Part shown: piece by piece, positions 43,458 through 52,673 of the stretch
How the letters are laid out: every line of letters starts with the position of its first letter
How positions within the stretch are numbered: position 1 is the stretch's first letter
From: Paracoccaceae bacterium
GTDB lineage: Bacteria; Pseudomonadota; Alphaproteobacteria; Rhodobacterales; Rhodobacteraceae
Length of the DNA stretch: 64,000 nt
Direction of reading: 5' to 3'
Assembly: GCA_027486345.1 (NCBI GenBank)
Contig: JAIXPH010000001.1
Span: 1-64,000, forward strand
Notes under the pieces: generated by a model
Told to the model about the DNA's origin: nothing
The model's input: only the letters and a program-made list of their open reading frames with translations
The model's database searches: none
Made by a program: the position numbers and the translations under genes

Positions 43458-44372
43458 TCAGGTCAGGTCGGTAGTGACGATGACCGGACGTGCGCGCTCC
43501 CGCGCCTCGGCGAATGTGATCCAGCTTATAGCCGCGATGATGATCCCGCCGCCAAGGATGACCCACAGGTCCACCCCCTCGCCAAAGACCAGCGCCCCCA
43601 AGAGCGTGGCCCAGACCAGTTGCAGAAAGGTGACCGGCTGGGTCACGGTCAAAGGGGCCACGCGAAAGGCGCGGGTCATGCAGTAATGCGCCGTGGTGGC
43701 AAACCCCGCCACCAGCCCCAGCCACATCAATTGCTCCAGCGTCACCGGCACCCAGACCCACAGCGCCAGCGGCAACAGGCCCAAGGTCACCGACAGCGAC
43801 ATCATCGCCACCACCGTCCCCGCCGGGGCCAGTTGCGACAGGCGCTTGGCCAGCAGGTAACTGGCGGCAAAGAAGGTCGCGGCGGCCAGTTGCGCCAGAT
43901 GGCCATCCGTCACCTCGCGCAGGCCGGGACGCAGGATCACCACCGCCCCGATCAAGGCGAAGACCACCGACAACACGCGGCGCAGGGCAAGAACCTCGCC
44001 AAAGAACAGCGACGCGCCGAGCGTCATCAGGACCGGGTTCAGATAGCCGATCGCCGTCACCTCGGCCACGGGGATGCGGGCCATGGCGTAGAACCAGAAC
44101 ACCACCGCGAGGGAATGCGCCACCCCGCGCCAGCCGAAGAGCACCAGTGTCCGCTGCGCGAAGCCCTGCCGCAGCAGCGGCAGCAAGGTGGGCAGCAGGA
44201 ACACCACCCCCCAGCCAAAGCGCAGGAAGGCCGATTGCGCGGCGGGCAACTCTGTCCCCAGATGGCGCACGATGCCGGTGACGCCGACAAAACACAGCCC
44301 CGTCGCCAGCATCCACAAGGCCCCCTCGACGGGGCGGTTCACTTGGGCGGGGCGGGGGAGAGCTGCGGTCAT
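43458..44372 (-). CDS. DMT-superfamily (EamA) transporter
   Basis: An inner-membrane protein of 304 residues with about ten hydrophobic segments in two EamA repeats (GALWMLATGLCFVGVTGIV; VTGFAGVILVLG-like regions are in related copies). ATG 44372 is chosen because the longer start at 44408 adds a hydrophilic tail without a clear Shine-Dalgarno. The substrate is unknown. It is transcribed in the same direction as argO, 42 bp downstream of it, so the two may form an export operon. Confidence 0.82.
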   Translation of the reverse strand: MTAALPRPAQVNRPVEGALWMLATGLCFVGVTGIVRHLGTELPAAQSAFLRFGWGVVFLLPTLLPLLRQGFAQRTLVLFGWRGVAHSLAVVFWFYAMARIPVAEVTAIGYLNPVLMTLGASLFFGEVLALRRVLSVVFALIGAVVILRPGLREVTDGHLAQLAAATFFAASYLLAKRLSQLAPAGTVVAMMSLSVTLGLLPLALWVWVPVTLEQLMWLGLVAGFATTAHYCMTRAFRVAPLTVTQPVTFLQLVWATLLGALVFGEGVDLWVILGGGIIIAAISWITFAEARERARPVIVTTDLT

Positions 44373-44414
44373 GGCGGCGACCAAAGCCGATCCATTCCGC
44401 GCCTGCAAGCCCCC

Positions 44415-45017
44415 TCAGCCCAGCGCCAGCCCCGCCGCGATGGCCCACATGGTGCAGCCCACCACCACCTCCAGCACCACCCAGGCCTGCGGTTTGGCAA
44501 ATGCCGGGGCAAGCAGCCGCGCGCCAAAGCCCAGCGCTGAAAAGAAGGCGAAAGACCCCAGCGCCGCCCCCGCCCCGAACAGCCCCGAATGTGGGGCATA
44601 GCGGGTGGAGATCGACCCGAGCAGCATCACCGTATCCAGATAGACATGCGGATTGGCCCAGGTCAGCACCAGACAGGTGGCAATCACCCGCCCCAAAGGG
44701 ACGCTGCAGGTGTTGGCGGGCATCAGCGCCGCGCCGCCTTGCCATGCGGCGCGAAAGCGCAGCGCCCCATAGACCACCAGAAACGCCACCCCGGCCCAGA
44801 GCATCGCCTGCCCCAGCCACGGTGCCATCCGGCTGGCCGCGCCGAACCCTGTCACCCCCAGCGTGATCAGCACAGCATCCGACAACGCGCAGGTCAGCAC
44901 GACCCAAGCCACATGCTCGCGCCGCAAGCCTTGGCGCAGGACAAAGGCGTTCTGCGCCCCGATGGCGGCAATCAGACTGATCGCGACGAGAAATCCCGAA
45001 AACGCGGCGTTGAGCAT
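44415..45017 (-). CDS. argO: LysE/ArgO-family amino-acid exporter
   Basis: An inner-membrane exporter of 200 residues with six hydrophobic segments. The N-terminus (GFLVAISLIAAIGAQNAFVLRQGL, residues 7-30, in part GAQNAFVL) is the LysE-family signature, and LTWANPHVYLDTVMLLG near 120 is conserved. It likely exports arginine or another basic amino acid. ATG 45017 has AGGAG five bases upstream. It is divergent from a LysR regulator (argP), which in E. coli activates argO in response to arginine. The 87-bp gap must hold both promoters. Confidence 0.88.
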   Translation of the reverse strand: MLNAAFSGFLVAISLIAAIGAQNAFVLRQGLRREHVAWVVLTCALSDAVLITLGVTGFGAASRMAPWLGQAMLWAGVAFLVVYGALRFRAAWQGGAALMPANTCSVPLGRVIATCLVLTWANPHVYLDTVMLLGSISTRYAPHSGLFGAGAALGSFAFFSALGFGARLLAPAFAKPQAWVVLEVVVGCTMWAIAAGLALG

Positions 45018-45104
45018 GGTCACTCCTGTCATGGTCGGCTTGACATAGACCGCAGGCCCACGCCCAATCCAGTTAATGATTTTACCGATGGATCAGTTGT
45101 TCTA

Positions 45105-45989
45105 ATGCTGGACCCGCATCACCTCGCCGCCCTTGCCGCCATCCACCGGCGCGGATCGTTCGAGCTTGCGGCGGCAGAGCTTCACGTCACGCCCTCGGCC
45201 ATCTCGCAGCGGCTGAAGGCGCTTGAGGAACGGATCGGCACCCTGTTGATCCGCCGGGGGCAGCCGTGTCAGGCCACAACCCAAGGGCTGCGCCTGATCC
45301 ACCATTTCGACGCGCTGGTGCTGATGGAAAAGGCGCTTGAGGCCGACCTGCCGGGGGTGCAGACCGGTCCCGTTCCCGTCCGCATCGCCGTCAACGCCGA
45401 CAGTCTGGCGACATGGGTGATCCCGGCGCTGGCCCGACTGGACGGTTTCCTGTTCGATATCGTCATCGACGATCAGGACGTCTCGCAGGAATGGCTGCGC
45501 CGTGGAGAAGTCGTCGCCGCCGTCACCAGCCACCCCGGCCCGCTGCAAGGCTGCGAAACCCTGCCCCTTGGCCGGTTGCGCTATCTGGCCACGGCCAGCC
45601 CGGCCTATGCCAGGCGCTGGTTCGTACAGGGTGTGACGGCAGACAGCCTGTCACGCGCGCCGGCGCTGACCTTTTCCGACAAGGACCGGCTGCAAGATCA
45701 GTGGGTCGCGCGCGTCACCCAAGGACGGGTGGCACGTTCGGATTTCCCGTCGCACCGACTGGCCTCGTCCCAAGGCTTCGTGGATGCCTGCCTGCATGGC
45801 CTCGGCTGGGCCTTGAACCCCGAATCGCTGGTGGCCCCGCATCTGGCAGCAGGGCGGCTGGTCACGCTCTTGCCTGAGGAACCGCTGGACGTGGCCCTGC
45901 ATTGGCAATTTGCCCGGCTGACCGCTCCGGCCATCCGCCCTCTGACCGATACCCTGCGCGACGCCGCTGCCGCGCAGTTGCACCGCTGA
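45105..45989 (+). CDS. argP: LysR-type regulator ArgP (IciA)
   Basis: A 294-residue LysR protein with an N-terminal winged HTH (residues 1-60, HHLAALAAIHRRGSFELAAAE) and a C-terminal effector domain. It is divergent from argO, the layout of the ArgP/LysE systems in which the regulator senses arginine or lysine and switches the exporter. ATG 45105 matches the ArgP N-terminus; no strong Shine-Dalgarno precedes it. It ends 3 bp from the convergent wHTH gene. Confidence 0.88.
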   Translation: MLDPHHLAALAAIHRRGSFELAAAELHVTPSAISQRLKALEERIGTLLIRRGQPCQATTQGLRLIHHFDALVLMEKALEADLPGVQTGPVPVRIAVNADSLATWVIPALARLDGFLFDIVIDDQDVSQEWLRRGEVVAAVTSHPGPLQGCETLPLGRLRYLATASPAYARRWFVQGVTADSLSRAPALTFSDKDRLQDQWVARVTQGRVARSDFPSHRLASSQGFVDACLHGLGWALNPESLVAPHLAAGRLVTLLPEEPLDVALHWQFARLTAPAIRPLTDTLRDAAAAQLHR

Positions 45990-45992
45990 TCC

Positions 45993-46337
45993 TCAGGCGG
46001 CGCTGCGGCCTTCGCCGGGGGGCGGGTTGATCACATATTGCCCGGCCTTCGTGTCCGGAGCATGCGAAACCAACCCAAGCTCCACCAAGCTTTTCAAGGC
46101 GCGATGATAGGTTGCCTGCGGAATATGCGCGGCCAAGGGATGGGCACGGATGGCCTCTGACCGGGCACTTCGCGGTGCCCCGGTCGCGGATTCAAAAATG
46201 GCGTAATAGACATCACGCTCATTCACCGAAAGGTCGCGAAGACCAAGCGCACCTTCCATTTCAAACAACAACGTCCTGAGCTGGGCAACTGTCTTCAGGT
46301 TCACAACACGATCCAACACGCTAAAGTGCAATCCCAC
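45993..46337 (-). CDS. Small winged-helix protein
   Basis: A 114-residue protein with no recognised family. Its second half (ATYHRALKSLVELGLVSHAPD) has the pattern of a winged helix, and the first half (DLSVNERDVYYAIFESATGAP) is compatible with an HTH. It could be a small regulator. The start is uncertain: the frame begins at GTG 46337 with no Shine-Dalgarno, and later GTG or TTG codons within the first 12 residues are possible. Standing alone between argP and yebC, it has no obvious partner. Confidence 0.5.
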   Translation of the reverse strand: MGLHFSVLDRVVNLKTVAQLRTLLFEMEGALGLRDLSVNERDVYYAIFESATGAPRSARSEAIRAHPLAAHIPQATYHRALKSLVELGLVSHAPDTKAGQYVINPPPGEGRSAA

Positions 46338-46475
46338 ACACCGGCAATTCCACCCGGTTCAAACTACCTTAGCGGTAATTACAGGAATCGCAATCTATTG
46401 CAGGTTCGGCAGGCACAGCTTTACGCCACGGCGTGCTTTTTTAACCAAATCGCCCGCTGATACCGGAAAATGAAA

Positions 46476-46499
46476 CGGGCGGCCCGACCGGACCGCCCG
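46476..46499 (-). terminator. Intrinsic terminator of yebC
   Basis: On the minus strand CGGGCGGTCC pairs with GGGCCGCCCG (one G-T pair) across a 4-base loop, then TTTCATTTT follows. It lies 24 bp after the yebC stop. Confidence 0.8.
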
Positions 46500-46522
46500 A
46501 ACCAAGGCGAACACCAGAAGGA

Positions 46523-47266
46523 TCAGCCAAACTGGGCCGCAACCTCTTCGGGAATGTCGAAATTGTGGGTGACGGTCTGCACGTCGTCATCTTCTTCCAG
46601 CATGTCGATCAGGCGCATCAGCTTTTGCGCGGTGTCCAGATCCACCTCGGTGCGCGACTGCGGCCGCCAGACCAGCTTTGATTCGGTCGATTCGCCCAAG
46701 GCCTTTTCCAGCGCGTCCGACACGTCCGACAGCGATTCGACCGGGCAATAGATCCAGTGCCCCTCGTCATCGCTTTCCACATCATCGGCCCCGGCATCCA
46801 GCGCGGCCATCATGATGGTGTCGGCATCACCTGCGCTGGCGGGGTAGGAAATCTCGCCCACGCGGTCAAAGCTGTGGCTGACCGATCCGGTCTGCCCCAG
46901 ATTGCCGCCGCATTTGGTGAAATAGCTGCGCACGTTCGAGGCGGTACGGTTGAGGTTGTCAGTCATCGCCTCGACGATGATGGCGATGCCGTTGACGCCA
47001 TAGCCTTCGTACCGGATTTCGGTGTAATCCGCCGCGTCACCGCCTTGGGATTTCTTGATCGCGCGTTCGATCACGTCCTTGGGCATCGACACGGCCTTCG
47101 AGGCCTTCACGGCCAGACGCAGGCGCGGGTTCTTGTCGGGATCAGGATCGCCCATCTTGGCGGCGACGGTGATCTCCTTCGCCAGCTTGGAAAACATCTT
47201 CGAGCGCAGCTTGTCCTGCTTGCCCTTGCGATGCTGGATGTTCGCCCATTTAGAATGGCCTGCCAT
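46523..47266 (-). CDS. yebC: YebC/PmpR-family protein
   Basis: A 247-residue cytoplasmic protein. The N-terminus [18 protein letters not shown] is diagnostic. The family binds DNA as transcription regulators in some bacteria and recent work ties members to translation at polyproline stretches; which applies here is not known. Conserved [14 protein letters not shown] near 62 and the C-terminal acidic [14 protein letters not shown] are present. It is a single gene with a clear terminator. Confidence 0.97.
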   Translation of the reverse strand: MAGHSKWANIQHRKGKQDKLRSKMFSKLAKEITVAAKMGDPDPDKNPRLRLAVKASKAVSMPKDVIERAIKKSQGGDAADYTEIRYEGYGVNGIAIIVEAMTDNLNRTASNVRSYFTKCGGNLGQTGSVSHSFDRVGEISYPASAGDADTIMMAALDAGADDVESDDEGHWIYCPVESLSDVSDALEKALGESTESKLVWRPQSRTEVDLDTAQKLMRLIDMLEEDDDVQTVTHNFDIPEEVAAQFG

Positions 47267-47346
47267 GACCTTGCTCCGGTATCCCTGACGTGGGTAATCG
47301 CAGCCCTATACAGCGCACAGGCGGGGAACGGCAACCCCAACGCCGC

Positions 47347-48399
47347 TTAGCGTGCCGGATCGTCGTAGCGATGCACCCGCCCCTGCCAGTCGGTCACCTG
47401 CCAGCCCGAACCATCGGGGACAAGATACCCCGGCCCGATTGGCACCTTGCCATGCCCGCCGGGGATATCCAGCACATAGGTCGGCAGGCAAATCCCCGAC
47501 AGCCGCCCGCGCAAGGCCGCCATCAGCGCCTGCCCTTCGGCGATGGTGGTGCGGAAATGCGAGGTGCCCTTGGCCAGATCGCAATGGTGCAGGTAATAGG
47601 GCGTCACCCGGTTGCGGATCAGGCTGCGGAACAAATCCTCCAAGGCGGCGACCGAGTCATTGATCCCCCGCAGCAGCACCGATTGCGACAGAAGCGGTAT
47701 CCCCGCCCCCGCAATCCGCGCCAAGGCCGCCCGCGCGCCGTCGGTCAGTTCCTGCGCGTGATTGGTGTGGACGACGACATAGGTCGCGGGCCGCCCTGTG
47801 ATGGCTGCCACCAAAGCCTCCGTCACCTTCTCCGGCGCGACCACAGGCACCCGCGTGTGCAGGCGCACCACGTCGACATGCGGGATGGCCGACAGCCGGT
47901 CCATGATCGCGCGCAGGCGGCGTGGCGAGAGGGTCATCGGATCGCCCCCGGTCAGGATCACCTCCCAGATCGCGGGGGTGGCGGCGATATAGTCCAGCGC
48001 GGCATCCAGATCAGCTGCAGGCAGCGGTCCATCCTCGCCCACCACCTCACGCCGGAAACAAAAGCGGCAATAGACCTCGCAGGAATGCGTCGTGTGCAGG
48101 ATCACCCGGTCGGGATAGCGATGGGTCAGACCGGGGGCCGCCTTATGCGCCTCATCCCCGATGGGATCGGCCATCTCCTCTGGCCTCACCTGCAACTCCT
48201 GCACATCGGGCACGAATTGCGCGGCCACCGGGTCACCTGCCGCCCGCACCGCACCACGCATCGCAGGCGTCATCCGCAGCTTGAACTCCGCCGCGACGGC
48301 ATCCAGTGCCACCGCCTCAGCCGCCTCAGCCAGCCCCTCAGCCACGAAATCCGCGGCCGTGGTCAGTGCCCGCCCAGTATCAAGAAACCCATCTTTCAT
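47347..48399 (-). CDS. Lysine 2,3-aminomutase/EpmB-like radical-SAM enzyme
   Basis: A 350-residue radical-SAM enzyme that interconverts alpha- and beta-amino groups on lysine. The cluster motif is CEVYCRFC near 107-114 (Cys-x3-Cys-x2-Cys). The PLP lysine is in DIPGGHGKVPIG near 313-324, as in lysine 2,3-aminomutase. In enteric bacteria EpmB does this to free lysine for attachment to EF-P, but the partner genes (epmA, efp) are not in the window, so free-lysine metabolism or EF-P modification are both possible. A good ATG at 48399 starts the frame. Confidence 0.9.
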   Translation of the reverse strand: MKDGFLDTGRALTTAADFVAEGLAEAAEAVALDAVAAEFKLRMTPAMRGAVRAAGDPVAAQFVPDVQELQVRPEEMADPIGDEAHKAAPGLTHRYPDRVILHTTHSCEVYCRFCFRREVVGEDGPLPAADLDAALDYIAATPAIWEVILTGGDPMTLSPRRLRAIMDRLSAIPHVDVVRLHTRVPVVAPEKVTEALVAAITGRPATYVVVHTNHAQELTDGARAALARIAGAGIPLLSQSVLLRGINDSVAALEDLFRSLIRNRVTPYYLHHCDLAKGTSHFRTTIAEGQALMAALRGRLSGICLPTYVLDIPGGHGKVPIGPGYLVPDGSGWQVTDWQGRVHRYDDPAR

Positions 48400-48427
48400 G
48401 ACAGACTCTGTGCCCGTTTTCTCTGTT

Positions 48428-48502
48428 CAAATATCCCACGGGTGTCGTCCAGCGGATTCGCCATCGGTCCAAGAACCGATGGACGACGGGGTGTGAAACC
48501 CC
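48428..48502 (+). repeat. Recurrent structured element, copy D (core plus two hairpins)
   Basis: CAAATATCCCACGGG (48428-48442) is followed by a nested stem, GTCGTCC (48444-48450) with GGACGAC (48481-48487) around CCATCGGT/ACCGATGG, then GGGGT/ACCCC (48488-48492 with 48498-48502). Unlike the other copies it is not on the coding strand of a flanking gene: both neighbours are read from the minus strand. The TTCCCCG part of the core is degenerate. Confidence 0.5.
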
Positions 48503-48537
48503 CGCTCCCGCGGCCAGACCCAGACGCGCCCTTTCCC

Positions 48538-48894
48538 TTATTTCACCGGCGGCGGGGAGACGTAGCGCCACGTCCGCCCATCGTCCCCCGTCAGCACCAC
48601 ATCGGCCATCGGCGGGGCCAGCCCATCGGCGCCCAGCGCCTCGGTCAGTTGCACCCACAACTGCCGCAGCACATTCGGGTTCGCCACCTCGGCCACCGAA
48701 TAAGACAGCGGTACGGCGCAGCCGTCCATCTGCCCCTGCCCGCCCGCCGCGCGCCAATCGGCGGTACAGCGCGTGCCGTCACTCAGCTTCACCGTCAGCA
48801 CGTCAGCCGACAGGCTTGCCCCCTGCGGCTCTGGCGCGGGCATCCCCGCGCATCCCATCAGCATCACGGGCAAAACCATCCAAAGCGCGCGCAT
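48538..48894 (-). CDS. Small lipoprotein
   Basis: A 118-residue protein with a lipobox: MRALWMVLPVMLMGCAG gives a signal peptide with Cys15 to be lipidated. The mature part is small and beta-rich (LTVKLSDGTRCTADW; DVVLTGDDGRTWRYVSPP) and has two further Cys. AAGGGGGA precedes the ATG. It follows the SLC13 transporter by 9 bp and is likely cotranscribed. The function is unknown, perhaps an envelope accessory of the transporter. Confidence 0.75.
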   Translation of the reverse strand: MRALWMVLPVMLMGCAGMPAPEPQGASLSADVLTVKLSDGTRCTADWRAAGGQGQMDGCAVPLSYSVAEVANPNVLRQLWVQLTEALGADGLAPPMADVVLTGDDGRTWRYVSPPPVK

Positions 48895-48903
48895 AAGTCC
48901 CCC

Positions 48904-50682
48904 TTACAACGGCCAGATCAGCGGGATCAGCGCCGAGGCGACCAGCCCCGTGATGATGTTCAGCGGAATCCCGACCCGCATGTAGTCCGAGAATTTATAT
49001 CCCCCCGGACCATAGACCATCATGTTGGTCTGATACCCCACCGGCGTGGCGAATGCCACAGAGGCCGAGAACATCACCGCCACGACAAATCCGCGCGGAT
49101 CAAGCCCAAGGTTATGCGCCAGTTCGATGGCAATCGGCGTGTAGATCACGGCCACGGCATTGTTTGACAGGAATTCCGTCAACACGAGGCCAAGGAAATA
49201 GACGGCCAAGATCAGGAAGAAGGGCGACAGGTTGGCCATGTGCGGCGCCACCGAGTCCACGATCAGCTTGACCGCGCCGGACCGGTCCAACCCTTCGCCC
49301 ACCGCCAGCATGGCAAAGATCATCGCCAGCAGGCGGCCATCGACAAAGGTAAAGGCCTCATCGGCGTCGATGCATTTGGTGAACAGGATCAGCGCCACGG
49401 CGAGAAAGCCCAGCGCCATGATCGGCGCAAGTTCCAGCCCCGACAGGATCACCACCCCGGCCAGTGCCGCGATGGCGATGGGGGCCTTGGCCCGGCGGAA
49501 GGCCTTGGTTGTCGGGCGGGTGATGTCCACCAGATCCATGTCGGCAGCCAGACGCTGGATGTCCTCGATCGCGCCTTCCAGCAGCAGCGTGTCGCCCACC
49601 CGCACCGTCAGGTCATCCAACTGCCGCCCGATGTTCTGATTGCGCCGATGCGCGGCCAGCACATAAACGCCGTAGCGCCGCCGCAGCCTGAGTTCCCCCA
49701 AGCGCCGCCCCTCCATCCGACAGCCGGGCTGGATCAGCACTTCCACCGTCTCGGTCTGGGTCGAGGACAGCTTGTCCACAAGATGCAGGTCCTTGCGCTG
49801 TTGCAGGCCCAGAAGTTCCGTCATCTCGGTCCGCAGCACCACGCGGTCACCCGCCTCCAGCTTCACCGGGGCCATGTCCCGGCGGAGCGAGGCATCCCCG
49901 CGCAGCACGTCGATCAGGCGCACACCGTCACGCTTGAACAGATCCACCTCCAGCACCGGCTGGCCGATCAGGGGGCTGTCCTCGGGGATCGCCACCTCGG
50001 TGAAGTATTTCATCTTGCGACGGTCGCTCAGCAGCGTGCCCATGGATTGCCGCACCGGCAGCAGTTTCGGCGCGGTCAGGGCAAGGAACAGCCCGCCCAC
50101 AACAGTCAGGGCAATCCCGAGGGGCGCGATTTCGAACAGGCTGAAATGATCCAGCCCCGCATCCACCGCCACCCCATCGACCAACAGGTTGGTCGAGGTG
50201 CCGATCAGCGTGATCATCCCCCCCAGCACGGTCATATAGGACAAGGGGATCAGCAGCTTTGACGGGGCCGTGCCCATCTTGACGGCCATCTGGATCACCA
50301 CCGGGATCATCACCGCCACCAAGGGCGTGTTGTTCATGAAGGCCGATGCGACGGCGATGAACCCGAACAGCACCACGATGGTCGCGCGCGGGCGGTTGCC
50401 GACATGGCGTTCGGCCGCGCGGATGATCAACTCCACCGCCCCGGTCCGCACCAGCCCGCCCATCACCATGAACATCAACGCGATGGTCCAAGGCGCGGCG
50501 TTGGACAGCACCGCCGTCGCCTCCTTGATCGGCAGGATGCCAGAGACCACCATGACCGCCGCGCCACCCATGGCGGTGACCTCGACCGGATAGGTCTCGC
50601 GCACGAAGAGGGTGAACATCACGACAAGGACGGCCAAGGCCACAAAAGGCTGCCATTGCGCCGCCACTTCCAGACCGAACAT
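48904..50682 (-). CDS. SLC13/DASS-type transporter with two RCK_C domains
   Basis: A 592-residue inner-membrane carrier of the divalent-anion/sodium symporter class. Helices run throughout. The N-terminal half has the GTSTNLLVDGV substrate motif near 164 and the C-terminal half SNNAVAVIY near 505. Residues about 210-390 are a soluble insertion with two TrkA-C (RCK_C) modules (ALEAGDRVVLRTEM- and VRVGDTLLLEG-like). The carriers move sulfate, phosphate, or dicarboxylates; the substrate here is not determined. It is followed by a lipoprotein and preceded by an EamA transporter on the same strand. Confidence 0.9.
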   Translation of the reverse strand: MFGLEVAAQWQPFVALAVLVVMFTLFVRETYPVEVTAMGGAAVMVVSGILPIKEATAVLSNAAPWTIALMFMVMGGLVRTGAVELIIRAAERHVGNRPRATIVVLFGFIAVASAFMNNTPLVAVMIPVVIQMAVKMGTAPSKLLIPLSYMTVLGGMITLIGTSTNLLVDGVAVDAGLDHFSLFEIAPLGIALTVVGGLFLALTAPKLLPVRQSMGTLLSDRRKMKYFTEVAIPEDSPLIGQPVLEVDLFKRDGVRLIDVLRGDASLRRDMAPVKLEAGDRVVLRTEMTELLGLQQRKDLHLVDKLSSTQTETVEVLIQPGCRMEGRRLGELRLRRRYGVYVLAAHRRNQNIGRQLDDLTVRVGDTLLLEGAIEDIQRLAADMDLVDITRPTTKAFRRAKAPIAIAALAGVVILSGLELAPIMALGFLAVALILFTKCIDADEAFTFVDGRLLAMIFAMLAVGEGLDRSGAVKLIVDSVAPHMANLSPFFLILAVYFLGLVLTEFLSNNAVAVIYTPIAIELAHNLGLDPRGFVVAVMFSASVAFATPVGYQTNMMVYGPGGYKFSDYMRVGIPLNIITGLVASALIPLIWPL

Positions 50683-50718
50683 GCCGCACCCTTTCCTGTC
50701 AGGGCGCGTGGCGTGCCG

Positions 50719-51645
50719 TCAGGGGGTCACCGCCCGCGCCTTGTCTCGCGGGGCCACCAATGCCACGCCAGAGAGAAGAAGAACAAGCGATACCCAGACA
50801 AAAGGAGAAAATCGTTCTCCCAACAGGGCCATTGCCCACAAAACTCCGGCTCCAGTGACGATGTAGGAACATTGTGCGGCAAACACCGCCCCCGCGCGGG
50901 ACGCGAGCCAGACATAGCCCGCATACATCAGCGCATGAATGACCGAGGATGCGGCCAAGGCGGCCTCTGGCCGCCCGAATCCTGCGCCTCCAAAGGGGTT
51001 GAACCACTGCCCCAACACCAGCGTGATCGGCAGGCACAGCACCAGCGCCACGACCGAGGCCCCGAACATCGCCTGAATGGCATCCATCCCGCCCATGCCG
51101 CGCCGCGCGACATAGATGCCCTCGACCGCGTAAAACAGCGGGCCAATCAGGGCGACCGGCAGGAACGCCGCCATCGCCGGATCAGGCAGCGCCGCACCGG
51201 GTGCGGCAAGCAAGGCCACCGCCGCAAGACCCAGTAAAAGCCCGATCAGCCGCAGCGGCGCAAACCGCTCCATCCGGAGCAGCAGCGCCAGCGGAAATGC
51301 CAAGAGCGGCACCGCCGAGATCACGATGGACATGATCCCCGAAGGCAGACGCGCCGCCGAAAGGTAAAAGGTCGCATTGGGGACCAGCGTGCCAAGGATG
51401 GCCACGGCGACATAAAACTCGAACGCCTTGCGCGTGATCACCAACCCCTTGCCCCGCGTCAGGGAAAGCGTCCCCAACACCAGCACGCAGACCACCAACT
51501 GCCACAGGATCAGACCGAACGGCCCATGCCCGGTGGTGGTTGCGATCTTGCCCAAAGGCTGCGTCGTGCCCCAGCCGATGCCCAGCACCAAAAGCATGGC
51601 GACATAGCCCTGCCGCTCGGTCATCAGGGCTCTGCGCTTGGTCAC
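50719..51645 (-). CDS. DMT-superfamily (EamA) transporter
   Basis: An inner-membrane protein of 308 residues with ten hydrophobic segments and two EamA repeats (LVLGIGWGTTQPLGKIATT-type start; LLSGVALVAPRDKARA end). The start is GTG 51645, overlapping the ymdB stop by 4 bp; an ATG at 51624 would give a shorter form. Export of amino acids or metabolites is typical. It is coupled to ymdB and 36 bp upstream of the SLC13 gene. Confidence 0.83.
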   Translation of the reverse strand: MTKRRALMTERQGYVAMLLVLGIGWGTTQPLGKIATTTGHGPFGLILWQLVVCVLVLGTLSLTRGKGLVITRKAFEFYVAVAILGTLVPNATFYLSAARLPSGIMSIVISAVPLLAFPLALLLRMERFAPLRLIGLLLGLAAVALLAAPGAALPDPAMAAFLPVALIGPLFYAVEGIYVARRGMGGMDAIQAMFGASVVALVLCLPITLVLGQWFNPFGGAGFGRPEAALAASSVIHALMYAGYVWLASRAGAVFAAQCSYIVTGAGVLWAMALLGERFSPFVWVSLVLLLSGVALVAPRDKARAVTP

Positions 51646-52454
51646 GGTCTGGCATCCTGCAAGCGCCCGCCGTTGCGGATCATCTTCACGACCTGCGCAC
51701 GGCCGGTGCGGTCATCCGTCTCGACATACACCCCCGACAGGGTGGCAGGCCCATTGGCCGGCTCAAACCGCGCCTTCGGCATGCCGGTGATGAAGCGCCG
51801 CAGCGGCTCCAGCTTTTCCATGCCGATGACACTGTCATAATCGCCGCACATGCCGGCATCGGTCAGATAGGCCGTGCCTTTGGGCAGGATCATCGCGTCG
51901 CCCGTGGGCACATGGGTATGCGTGCCGACCACAAGGCTGGCCTGCCCGTCGCACCAATGACCCATCGCCATCTTCTCGGACGTCGCCTCGGCATGCACAT
52001 CCACGATGGTCGCCTGCACCGAGGCCCCAAGCGTATGCGCCTTGAGCACGCCCTCGATCGCGCTGAAGGGATCGTCAAAGGGGCGTTTCATGAAGACCTG
52101 CCCCAAGACCTGCGTCACCAGAACCTTGCGGCCTTGGGTGGCCGTGAACAGCTTGTGCCCCCGCCCCGGTGCCACCTTCGAGAAATTGATCGGCCGGATG
52201 ATCCGGGGTTCGGTTTCGATGAAGGACAGCATGTCCTTCTGGTCAAAGGCATGATCGCCCAGCGTTACACAATCCGCGCCCGCCTGAAGGATAACCTTCG
52301 CATGTTCCGGCGTGAGCCCCGCCCCGCTAGAGGCATTCTCGCCATTGACCACGATGAAATCGAGGCCCCATTCGGCACGCAAAGACGGCAGCCGCTCAGC
52401 AATCGCCGCGCGCCCGGACCGTCCCATCACATCGCCAAGGAAAAGCAGTTTCAT
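51642..52454 (-). CDS. ymdB: YmdB-type metallophosphoesterase
   Basis: A 270-residue cytoplasmic dinuclear metallophosphatase. N-terminal FLGDVMGRSGRAAI (5-18) supplies Asp ligands, VVNGENASSGAGLTPEH near 38-54 Asn/Glu, LGDHAFDQKDML near 68-79 His/Asp and GTHTHVPTGD near 173-182 the last His pair. Such enzymes hydrolyse 2',3'-cyclic nucleotides and related phosphodiesters and affect development in Bacillus. It overlaps the downstream DMT transporter by 4 bp. Confidence 0.93.
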   Translation of the reverse strand: MKLLFLGDVMGRSGRAAIAERLPSLRAEWGLDFIVVNGENASSGAGLTPEHAKVILQAGADCVTLGDHAFDQKDMLSFIETEPRIIRPINFSKVAPGRGHKLFTATQGRKVLVTQVLGQVFMKRPFDDPFSAIEGVLKAHTLGASVQATIVDVHAEATSEKMAMGHWCDGQASLVVGTHTHVPTGDAMILPKGTAYLTDAGMCGDYDSVIGMEKLEPLRRFITGMPKARFEPANGPATLSGVYVETDDRTGRAQVVKMIRNGGRLQDARP

Positions 52455-52567
52455 GGGGAATGGCCTAGACCTGCGGGGCACAGGCTGCAAGTCTGAAACC
52501 GACTGAGGGGGTCGGGGATGCGGGAAAGGAAATCGCTTAATGAACGCGACGGCCGCCAAAGGGGCGC

Positions 52568-52612
52568 GCCCCGATGCTTTGGGCATCGGGGCAAATCCAG
52601 TCGTTTTGACTG
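52568..52612. other. Two hairpins in the ymdB-lhr intergenic region
   Basis: GCCCCGATGC (52568-52577) pairs perfectly with 52583-52592 across TTTGG. CAGTC (52599-52603) pairs with GACTG (52608-52612). They lie in the gap between the divergent ymdB and lhr genes, where a terminator is not needed. Confidence 0.45.
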
Positions 52613-52673
52613 AATAACTCGCATCCGCCAACACAGGTTGCCCACCCCGCCCCCACGGCCTAGCTTGCGCCGT

